A DNA stretch of 64,000 nt from positions 23,594 through 87,593 of the forward strand of contig NZ_LDPV02000044.1 of assembly GCF_001038425.2 (NCBI RefSeq), given 5' to 3'. Both the position numbers and the translations under genes were made by a program. The notes under the pieces were generated by a model that worked only from the letters and a program-made list of their open reading frames with translations, had not been told where the DNA came from and did not search any database. Shown piece after piece: positions 57,474-64,000 of this stretch. The number at the start of each line of letters is the position of its first letter. Position 1 is the stretch's first letter. This stretch comes from Ornithinibacillus contaminans (lineage in GTDB: Bacteria; Bacillota; Bacilli; Bacillales; Amphibacillaceae).

Positions 57474-59399
57474 ATGATAATCATGCAAGTAAATGATATC
57501 TCCAAGTCATTTGGAGCTGAAGAAATATTAGCGAATATAAAACTTGAGATAAAAGATAAAGATAGAATCGCCATCGTTGGACGAAACGGAGCGGGAAAAT
57601 CAACGCTTCTGAAAATAATGGCAGGTGAAATGTCACACGATACGGGCGATATTATCAGGCCTAAGGATCTTACTCTCGGCTATTTATCCCAGCATACAGG
57701 GCTAGAGTCGGTAAATACCATTTGGGAAGAAATGCTCGAGGTTTTCCAAAATTTAATTTCACAGGAAAAAAAGCTTCGTTCCTTAGAAGCACGTATGGCC
57801 CAGACTGACCAGCTAGATCCGGACGTTGCTGCCAAGTTATTAGAAGAATATGACCGCTTGCAGGTTCAATTCGAAACGAGTGGCGGATATAGCTACGAAT
57901 CGGAAATCAAAACGGTATTAGCTGGATTAAATTTTCTCGATTATGATGATCAAACGCCGATCAATGAATTAAGTGGTGGACAAAAAACTCGTCTCGCACT
58001 CGGTAAATTACTATTAAAGAAACCGAGTCTTCTAATTCTGGATGAGCCAACCAACCATCTTGATATCGAAACATTGTCTTGGCTGGAAAAATATTTAACC
58101 AGCTATCCTGGCGCAGTTGTGATCGTATCCCATGACCGCTATTTCCTTGATAAAACCGTCTCAATCGTCTATGAAATCTCTCGTCACCGCACAAAGAAAT
58201 ATCACGGAACATACAGTGATTTCCTTACTCAAAAGGCATTAAACTATGAACAAGAAATGAAAGAATTCGATAAGCAACAAACCGAGATTAAGAAGTTAGA
58301 AGATTTCATTCAGCGCAATATCGTACGAGCTTCCACCACAAAGCGTGCCCAGAGTAGACGAAAGCAATTAGAAAAAATGGATAAAATGGATCGACCATTA
58401 GGAGATGAATCCTCCGCTTCCATCACGTTTGAGATTACTAAACGTACTGGAAATGATGTATTAAAAATACAAGATCTCTCTTTTCGATATGAAGACGAAG
58501 AAAGACCCTTATTTAATCACGTCTCCTTCGATGTATCGCGCGGTGAGAGCATTGCCTTAGTTGGTCCAAACGGTGTTGGAAAAACAACATTATTAAAGAA
58601 TATATTAGGAACACTAACACCTAGTAATGGAAAAATACAGCTTGGCACCAATGTGCAAATTGGCTACTACGACCAGGAACAAGCCAACCTTAGCTCTACT
58701 AAAACCGTACTCCAAGAGCTCTGGGATGAATATCCTACCGTAAATGAAAAGGACATTCGGACTATCCTCGGAAACTTCCTTTTTTCCGGTGATGATGTGT
58801 TGAAGCTAGTAAAATCCCTCAGTGGTGGAGAAAAAGCCCGTCTAGCACTTGCAAAACTGCGAATGCAAAAAGCGAACTTACTAATTCTCGATGAGCCGAC
58901 CAACCACTTGGATATTGATAGTAAAGAAATTCTCGAGGCTGCACTAATTGATTTTCCTGGAACGATTATCTTTGTATCCCATGACCGATACTTTATAAAC
59001 AAAATTGCGGATAGAGTAGTGGAAATGCAACAAGGTGGCGCCACTGTTTATCTCGGCGACTATGACTACTATTTGGAGAAAAAACAAGAGGAAGCTGAGC
59101 TCGCGCAATTACAAGCCGAAAAGGAAATCAAACCAATTCAAAATGAGAAGAAATTAAGCTTTAAAGAGGAAAAGAAGCTTCAAAGCGAACAGCGAAAACG
59201 TGAACGCAGAATTGCTTCCATTGAGGAAATGATTGAGAAACTAGAAGAAGAGCTCGTTTCTCTTGAAGTAAAAATGACAGAGCCAGAAGTGTATGAAAAT
59301 CACGAAAAAGCATTAGAATACACGAACAAGACAACGAACGTCAAACAAGAAATTGAGCAATTAATGGAAGAATGGACCGAATTACAGGACGATGAATAA
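57474..59399 (+). CDS. ydiF: YdiF, ABC-F family ATPase
   Basis: A soluble ABC-F protein of 641 aa with two ATP-binding domains: GRNGAGKSTLLKIMAG, LSGGQKTRLALGKLLL and LLILDEPTNHLDIETL in the first; GPNGVGKTTLLKNILG, LSGGEKARLALAKLRM and LLILDEPTNHLDIDS in the second. The linker and a C-terminal coiled coil (KLSFKEEKKLQSEQRKRERR...) are usual. ABC-F proteins act on ribosomes, many in translation quality control or resistance. It starts at ATG 57474, six bases after GAGGTG. It lies opposite to rex and upstream of tsaD in B. subtilis. Confidence 0.94.
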   Translation: MIIMQVNDISKSFGAEEILANIKLEIKDKDRIAIVGRNGAGKSTLLKIMAGEMSHDTGDIIRPKDLTLGYLSQHTGLESVNTIWEEMLEVFQNLISQEKKLRSLEARMAQTDQLDPDVAAKLLEEYDRLQVQFETSGGYSYESEIKTVLAGLNFLDYDDQTPINELSGGQKTRLALGKLLLKKPSLLILDEPTNHLDIETLSWLEKYLTSYPGAVVIVSHDRYFLDKTVSIVYEISRHRTKKYHGTYSDFLTQKALNYEQEMKEFDKQQTEIKKLEDFIQRNIVRASTTKRAQSRRKQLEKMDKMDRPLGDESSASITFEITKRTGNDVLKIQDLSFRYEDEERPLFNHVSFDVSRGESIALVGPNGVGKTTLLKNILGTLTPSNGKIQLGTNVQIGYYDQEQANLSSTKTVLQELWDEYPTVNEKDIRTILGNFLFSGDDVLKLVKSLSGGEKARLALAKLRMQKANLLILDEPTNHLDIDSKEILEAALIDFPGTIIFVSHDRYFINKIADRVVEMQQGGATVYLGDYDYYLEKKQEEAELAQLQAEKEIKPIQNEKKLSFKEEKKLQSEQRKRERRIASIEEMIEKLEEELVSLEVKMTEPEVYENHEKALEYTNKTTNVKQEIEQLMEEWTELQDDE

Positions 59400-59404
59400 T
59401 CACA

Positions 59405-59704
59405 GAGCCTAGGACATAAGTAAAATGAAAAGGAAAAAATTACGAACAATGCACTAATTCAGCGTAGGGAATATACGGAGACTCCTACGGGAAGACAGGC
59501 CTAGGTGAGACCCCGCAGTGATGCGCCTGCGTCTTATAGAATCGCTACGTAGCGGTCTTCCTCGGCGCAAGGCAGCGAAGAAGCTTATTCACAAGTAGTA
59601 GCCTGGCTCATCAGCCGCCCGTAGAAAGCGGAGTATATTCCCGAAGCGGGCATTACGCGCGATTTCGGATTTTATCTTGTTAAAAGTACTTATGTCCAAA
59701 GCTC
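59405..59704. repeat. structured repeat, inverted copy 2 (300 bp)
   Basis: Reads in the opposite direction to the repeat at 37739-37964 and shares its ends (TGTCC and GGACA arms) and interior, including GGTGAGACCCCGCAGTG and GTATATTCCCGAAGCGG. It is about 75 bp longer because of an insert around 59530-59605. It begins just after the ydiF stop and ends five bases before the DnaA-box cluster. Confidence 0.85.
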
Positions 59705-59708
59705 TTTG

Positions 59709-59870
59709 TTATCCACAGAAACCAGTAACGATAATCCCTATAAATACTAATTATCAACATAGTTATACACATTATCCACAATAATTTACAAGGTTATCCA
59801 CTATTTTGTTAACAACATAAACAGGTTAACACCGCGAACTATAAAAAATATCCACAATCAATGTGGATAT
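59709..59870. other. DnaA-box cluster between ydiF and tsaD
   Basis: TTATCCACA at 59709 and 59772, and TTATACACA at 59763, match the DnaA box TTATNCACA exactly. One-mismatch boxes are at 59751 (TTATCAACA), 59794 (TTATCCACT), 59848 (ATATCCACA) and 59862 (minus strand). Seven boxes lie within 162 bp. B. subtilis is known to have DnaA-box clusters away from oriC, including one near gcp (tsaD), so this looks like the same conserved cluster. Confidence 0.85.
59845..59870 (-). terminator. tsaD terminator, built from two inverted DnaA-like boxes
   Basis: Minus strand ATATCCACA - TTGAT - TGTGGATAT then TTTTTTAT, immediately after the tsaD stop at 59871. Confidence 0.75.
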
Positions 59871-60881
59871 CTATTTTAAGACTAGTGATGGATTTGCATT
59901 TAAGTCTAACCCAGAACGCTTCCCTTGTTCATAATTAATCGTCCCAGCAGCCGCAATCATGGCTGCATTATCGGTACAAAGCCTCAGTGGCGGGATTAAC
60001 AACGGGATATCTGTTTCAGCGAACTTAGCTTCAAGTTCTTTCCGTAAGCCTTTATTTGCCGCAACACCACCAGCAACAATGACTTGCTTCACCCCATATT
60101 GTTTTGCTGCCTTCACGGTTTTCGCTACTAATACGTCGATTACGCTCGCCTGGAAACTAGCAGCGATATCTTCTGGCTTCAATGTAATCCCTTTTTGTTT
60201 CGCATTGTGGATTCTGTTAATAACTGCTGACTTTAAACCGCTAAAACTAAAGTCAAAGCTATCTTCCTCAAGCCATGCTCTCGGAAAGTCAATAGACACT
60301 TTGCCTTCTGCCGCTAATCGGTCGATATGTGGTCCACCTGGGTACGGTAAATTCAGCATACGCGCTACTTTATCATAGGCTTCCCCCGCTGCATCATCCC
60401 GTGTTTCCCCAATTACTTCATAGCTACCATGCTCCTTCATGAGAACCAACTCAGTATGCCCTCCAGAAACGATAAGCGCTAATAACGGAAACTGGAATTC
60501 TTCCTCTAAGCGATTGGCATAGATGTGCCCGGCAATATGATGAACACCAACTAATGGTTTATTTTTAGCAAATGCTAATGCCTTCGCCGCGTTCACGCCA
60601 ATTAAAAGTGCTCCAACTAAGCCTGGCCCCTCTGTAACGGTAATCGCATCTATTTCGTCCCAGCTTAACCCAGACTCCTGAAATGCTTCTTCCAAAACAA
60701 GTGTAATCTGCTCCACATGATGCCTAGAAGCAATCTCAGGCACAACGCCACCAAAGCGTTTATGACTTTCAATTTGCGAAGCCACAACATTCGAAATGAT
60801 TTCCCGACCATTTTTTACAATAGCAACTGCCGTCTCATCACAGCTCGTTTCAATTCCTAATATATATGTATCCTTCTTCAT
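59871..60881 (-). CDS. tsaD: tRNA N6-adenosine threonylcarbamoyltransferase (TsaD)
   Basis: TsaD transfers the threonylcarbamoyl group to A37 of ANN-decoding tRNAs with TsaB and TsaE. The protein starts [22 protein letters not shown]. It has metal-binding [17 protein letters not shown], the glycine-rich [11 protein letters not shown] and the ASKH-fold parts [15 protein letters not shown] and [14 protein letters not shown]. The start at ATG 60881 overlaps the rimI stop by four bases. It is the last gene of the thiL-tsaE-tsaB-rimI-tsaD operon. Confidence 0.97.
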   Translation of the reverse strand: MKKDTYILGIETSCDETAVAIVKNGREIISNVVASQIESHKRFGGVVPEIASRHHVEQITLVLEEAFQESGLSWDEIDAITVTEGPGLVGALLIGVNAAKALAFAKNKPLVGVHHIAGHIYANRLEEEFQFPLLALIVSGGHTELVLMKEHGSYEVIGETRDDAAGEAYDKVARMLNLPYPGGPHIDRLAAEGKVSIDFPRAWLEEDSFDFSFSGLKSAVINRIHNAKQKGITLKPEDIAASFQASVIDVLVAKTVKAAKQYGVKQVIVAGGVAANKGLRKELEAKFAETDIPLLIPPLRLCTDNAAMIAAAGTINYEQGKRSGLDLNANPSLVLK

Positions 60882-61327
60882 CCTATATTCACCCACATAA
60901 CTATTGCATCTTCATTATTGTCCGTATAATAATTTTTCCGAACCCCACCAGGGACAAGCCCAAACTTTCGGTACATCCGCTGTGCTACAATATTTGTAAC
61001 TCTTACCTCTAACGATAGCCGGCTAACACCCATACCAACTGCCTGTTGCATGGCGAAACCAAATAATTTTTCCCCTAATTTATTTCCACGATACCCTGGC
61101 ATAATCGCGATATTCGTAATCTGCGCATCATCTAACACAACCCACATACCGACATAACCAATTACCTTTTGATTAATCGTCAGCACATAATAATAGGCAT
61201 GCTGATTTTGAGTAATCTCCTGTTCAAATATATATTCTTGCCATGGAGAGGAAAACGATGCTATCTCAACAGACATGACTTGATTAATATCCGATAGCTC
61301 CATTTTTCGTATTACTAACTCAGCCAT
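60878..61327 (-). CDS. rimI: Ribosomal protein S18-alanine N-acetyltransferase (RimI-type GNAT)
   Basis: A GNAT of 149 aa with [64 protein letters not shown] (acetyl-CoA loop) and [22 protein letters not shown], all typical of RimI. RimI acetylates the N-terminal alanine of S18 in E. coli; other targets are possible. It overlaps tsaB by eight bases and tsaD by four. Confidence 0.93.
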   Translation of the reverse strand: MAELVIRKMELSDINQVMSVEIASFSSPWQEYIFEQEITQNQHAYYYVLTINQKVIGYVGMWVVLDDAQITNIAIMPGYRGNKLGEKLFGFAMQQAVGMGVSRLSLEVRVTNIVAQRMYRKFGLVPGGVRKNYYTDNNEDAIVMWVNIG

Positions 61328-62024
61328 TGCTTTTTTCCTGCTGACTAGTAATCCAATTTGCCTCAGCTTCTGCTAATCGTAAGTAATTAGGCGTTAGAGC
61401 ATGGGTATTGTCAGCCTCATGATAGTTTGCCGCAATGACTAAATCGGACGGTCTTGTCATATGATAAGCTTTCTCTGGTATGACAGCATCGTCTCCCAGT
61501 TTTTCACGAATGACATCAGCATGTTTTTCAATATCTGGACTTAAAAATAACACTTCACGCTTCATTTCCGATAGTCTATCCAACCAATCGGTAAATTGGA
61601 TGTTCTGTTCGCTTTCCACTAGCACCAGCTGATCACCTTTAACCTCATATAAACCTGTAAACACCAGACCTCGTCGTGCATCAAAAAATGGACAGATTAA
61701 CGAATTAGAAAACCTACCTTGATAGGCAAGTCCTTCTAAGCTCGATACCCCGACAACTGGAATCCCGAGTGACCACGCTAACGTCTTGGCAGTTGTAAGA
61801 CCAATACGTACACCTGTATACGATCCTGGTCCTTTTACCACAACAATTTTATCTAACTGCTCTGGTAAAAGGTTTACTTCCTTCATTACATAATCAATGG
61901 CTGGCATTAACCGTACCGAATGGTTTTTAGAAATATTCGTTACGATTTCACCAATTACTTCATTTTCTTTCATAATAGATACACCTAATGCCTGATTGGA
62001 TGTATCAATTGCAAGTATATACAT
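61320..62024 (-). CDS. tsaB: tRNA threonylcarbamoyladenosine biosynthesis protein TsaB
   Basis: TsaB, a TsaD-paralogous partner in t6A synthesis. The 234-residue protein starts MYILAIDTSNQALGVSIM and has NISKNHSVRLMPAIDYVMKE, VKGPGSYTGVRIGLTTAKTLAW and FDARRGLVFTGLYE, all family features. It lies 17 bp after tsaE and overlaps rimI. Confidence 0.96.
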   Translation of the reverse strand: MYILAIDTSNQALGVSIMKENEVIGEIVTNISKNHSVRLMPAIDYVMKEVNLLPEQLDKIVVVKGPGSYTGVRIGLTTAKTLAWSLGIPVVGVSSLEGLAYQGRFSNSLICPFFDARRGLVFTGLYEVKGDQLVLVESEQNIQFTDWLDRLSEMKREVLFLSPDIEKHADVIREKLGDDAVIPEKAYHMTRPSDLVIAANYHEADNTHALTPNYLRLAEAEANWITSQQEKSNG

Positions 62025-62041
62025 ATCAGGTAACTCCTTCT

Positions 62042-62494
62042 TTACGACAATGATTCGATAATTGATTCAAAATGTGCACCGCAAGCAGTAAATTCAATTA
62101 CTCGTGACTGCTCGTCCTGATAGTTTATCGTTATATCCAAACGCTCCTCTGGAAGAAAATCCTCAATAAATTGTGCCCATTCCACAACAGCTATTCCATT
62201 CCCATTAAAATACTCATCAAAACCAATATCCTCATCTGATCCTTCTAAGCGATAGACATCCATATGGTAAAGTGGCAATTTGCCCTCATACTCTTTTACT
62301 ATAGTAAACGTAGGACTACTTAAGGTTCGCGTAATTCCTAACGCTTTCGCAATACCCTTTGTAAAAGTTGTCTTGCCAGCTCCTAAATCACCTTCAAGTG
62401 TTATTACATCACCAGGTGTTAAACGGTTAGCCAATTTCTCTGCAACCGCAATGGTTTCTTCTGCGGTATTTGTTGTTATGATTAGTTGCGACAT
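62042..62494 (-). CDS. tsaE: tRNA threonylcarbamoyladenosine biosynthesis protein TsaE
   Basis: TsaE, the ATPase of the t6A complex. The 150-residue protein has Walker A LEGDLGAGKTTFTKGIAKALG, followed by SPTFTIVKEYEG and YHMDVYRLEGSDEDIGFDEYF with VEWAQFIEDFLP (Walker B-like). It lies 4 bp after thiL, same strand. Confidence 0.96.
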   Translation of the reverse strand: MSQLIITTNTAEETIAVAEKLANRLTPGDVITLEGDLGAGKTTFTKGIAKALGITRTLSSPTFTIVKEYEGKLPLYHMDVYRLEGSDEDIGFDEYFNGNGIAVVEWAQFIEDFLPEERLDITINYQDEQSRVIEFTACGAHFESIIESLS

Positions 62495-62498
62495 TGTT

Positions 62499-63470
62499 TC
62501 ACCTACTTAAATGGTTATATCCTTTTTTCTCTAATTGTTCTATTTTACCATTCTTTTTCTTTAAAAACACCTGTCCTAGCCGTGAGTTGGTAGCGACATA
62601 ACCAATGTTTGTCACCCTTAGATTCAATTGTGCTGCAGCATCTTGCACCTGTGCCCAATTTTCCTTCGGTACTGTTCCAACTATTTCATAATCCTCTCCA
62701 CCAAACAGCTTCCATTTATCCTGTAAAGCAGCTTCAAATTGCTTAAAAGAAGAATGGACAGGTAAATCCTCATCATTCAAATATATTGTGACATTGGAAG
62801 CCTCAGCAATCTCATGTGCTTCACTAGCTATCCCATCACTTATGTCATTTAAACAAAGCCTTGATATGTCTTGTAATGCAAGCGCAAATAGGACACGTGG
62901 GCTAGGCAATTGGTGACGCTTGATAAAGTAATCAGAGTCTATGTATTCCCCAGCATTGGTTAACATATGTAACCCCGCCTGCGAATCTCCAAGTGTACCA
63001 GTAGCAAAAACAATATCCCCATCACTCGCGTGGCTACGGTACCTCGCTTTACCTGTTGGCACATACCCGATGACTGTAATAGAAATAACTAATTCCTTCC
63101 CAGAAACGGTATCGCCACCAATTAGATCCATCTTATAGTTTGCAGCAAGGTCCTTCATTCCTTTATAAATTGTGTCTATCTCTTCCATCGACCAGTGCGG
63201 AGGAATCGATATACCTACTAAGTAAAAAGCAGGTTCAGCTGCCATTGCTGCTAAGTCACTAAGATTAGAGGCTAGTGCTTTATAGCCAATATGATAGGGA
63301 TCCATGGTATGCCTTGCAAAATGAACATTTTCCACAAACATATCCTTTGCGGTTACAATGTCTGCTGCCTGTTGTCTAAATACAGCCGCATCATCACCAA
63401 TACCTTGCACTAGTGAGGCTTGGCTATACGCTGATTGTTCGATTGATTTTATAAAAGAAAACTCGTCCAT
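62499..63470 (-). CDS. thiL: Thiamine-monophosphate kinase
   Basis: ThiL phosphorylates thiamine phosphate to thiamine pyrophosphate with ATP. The 323-residue protein has VQGIGDDAAVFRQQ, TAKDMFVENVHFARHTMDPYHIGYKALASNLSDLAAMAAEPAFYLV, LIGGDTVSGKELVISITVIGYVPTG and DISDGIASEAHEI, all standard for the PurM/ThiL fold. It starts at ATG 63470 (GAGGCGTG upstream). It is the first gene of the cluster, as in B. subtilis ydiA, just after tRNA-Asp. Confidence 0.96.
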   Translation of the reverse strand: MDEFSFIKSIEQSAYSQASLVQGIGDDAAVFRQQAADIVTAKDMFVENVHFARHTMDPYHIGYKALASNLSDLAAMAAEPAFYLVGISIPPHWSMEEIDTIYKGMKDLAANYKMDLIGGDTVSGKELVISITVIGYVPTGKARYRSHASDGDIVFATGTLGDSQAGLHMLTNAGEYIDSDYFIKRHQLPSPRVLFALALQDISRLCLNDISDGIASEAHEIAEASNVTIYLNDEDLPVHSSFKQFEAALQDKWKLFGGEDYEIVGTVPKENWAQVQDAAAQLNLRVTNIGYVATNSRLGQVFLKKKNGKIEQLEKKGYNHLSR

Positions 63471-63547
63471 TATTCACGCCTCTTTCCATATGGCTAAATC
63501 CATAATAGCAAAAAGAAACGGTATTAACTATTAATCCTATCTATTAC

Positions 63548-63584
63548 ATAAAAAAACACATGATCTCCGGAGATATCATGTGTG
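63548..63584 (-). terminator. terminator after tRNA-Asp (end of the rRNA-tRNA transcript)
   Basis: Minus strand ACACATGATATCTCC-GGAGATCATGTGT then seven T. It lies 20 bp after the tRNA-Asp CCA. Confidence 0.88.
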
Positions 63585-63604
63585 TATCGATTATTTTATA
63601 AAAA

Positions 63605-63681
63605 TGGCGGTCCGGACGGGACTCGAACCCGCGACCTCCTGCGTGACAGGCAGGCATTCTAACCAACTGAACTACCGGACC
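63605..63681 (-). tRNA. tRNA-Asp (GTC)
   Basis: Minus strand cloverleaf: acceptor GGTCCGG/CCGGACC, D arm with AGTTGGTTAGA, anticodon loop CTGTCAC (GTC), T arm GGGTTCGAGTCCC, encoded CCA at 63605-63607. Confidence 0.96.
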
Positions 63682-63779
63682 ACTATGTAAATTATTTCAA
63701 AATAATTTAGTTGCATTTTACAGTACTATTGCTTTCCAACTAGCTGAGAAGTATTTCAACGTAGTGAGTTGGAATAAAT

Positions 63780-63856
<77 letters not shown>

Positions 63857-63893
63857 ATATTAAAAAGTATTTATCTTTGAATATAATAATATT

Positions 63894-64000
<107 letters not shown>

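Noticed and set aside
57200..57574. 124-codon minus-strand frame overlapping rex and ydiF
   Set aside because: It overlaps two well supported genes, has no ribosome binding site and no recognisable content.

Overview
The window is chromosomal DNA from a low-GC Gram-positive, spore-forming-type bacterium of the family Bacillaceae. Bacillus-type Shine-Dalgarno sequences, frequent TTG/GTG starts, a perfect CIRCE element, PurR boxes, guanine riboswitches and gene order all point there. The order matches the Bacillus subtilis ydiA-to-yerC segment in reverse: 5S rRNA, tRNA-Met, tRNA-Asp, thiL, tsaE, tsaB, rimI, tsaD, ydiF, rex, ydiK, ydiL, groES, groEL, (accessory block), yeaC, yeaD, yebA, guaA, pbuG, (small block), yebE, purE-K-B-C-S-Q-L-F-M-N-H-D, (small block), yerA, yerB, yerC. 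I cannot name the genus; an Oceanobacillus/Virgibacillus-like halotolerant bacillus would fit.

Layout. 1-3120: yerC (cut by the window edge), lipoprotein yerB, and adenine-deaminase-like yerA, which carries an in-frame amber stop. 3438-5477: four small accessory enzymes (two GNATs, a GrpB-like protein, a Nudix hydrolase). 5611-18569: the complete purine operon on the minus strand, with a PurR-box/sigma-A/guanine-riboswitch leader at 18606-18867. 18920-24568: yebE, hsp20, a MOSC protein, msrA, an MFS transporter, and pbuG with its own PurR boxes and guanine riboswitch. 25067-31253: guaA (third guanine riboswitch) and the transglutaminase/DUF58/MoxR trio. 32047-52585 is mostly accessory: an amidase, a peptide-type ABC transporter, an LPNTA surface protein with a class D sortase and a two-component system, a mannose PTS operon (manR-manP-manA), a PAS-STAS protein and a YdeI-like protein. 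52868-63470: groESL, ydiL/ydiK, rex, the ABC-F protein YdiF, and the tsaD-rimI-tsaB-tsaE-thiL cluster. The right edge enters an rRNA operon read on the minus strand (5S, initiator tRNA-Met, tRNA-Asp).

How it fits together. Purine synthesis (pur operon), salvage uptake (pbuG) and GMP synthesis (guaA) are each controlled by a guanine-class riboswitch. pur and pbuG add PurR boxes with identical 44-bp geometry; guaA does not. The mannose operon has a duplicated operator just upstream of manP, a poor -35, and a cre-like site between promoter and gene, as expected for an activator (ManR) plus catabolite repression.

The most unusual signal is a set of non-coding arrays built on a nearly exact 20-bp period. 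About 17 units lie inside the pur operon between purN and purH. Other arrays are at 19577-19796, 31460-31930 and 39861-40021, and shorter look-alikes at 3293-3360 and 21154-21219. The units share a head resembling GC(T/G)GAT(A/G)T and a variable tail, and alternate units often form 40-bp pairs. I know of no named family that matches them. Other points of interest are a DnaA-box cluster between ydiF and tsaD, and two inverted copies of a 226-300 bp structured repeat.
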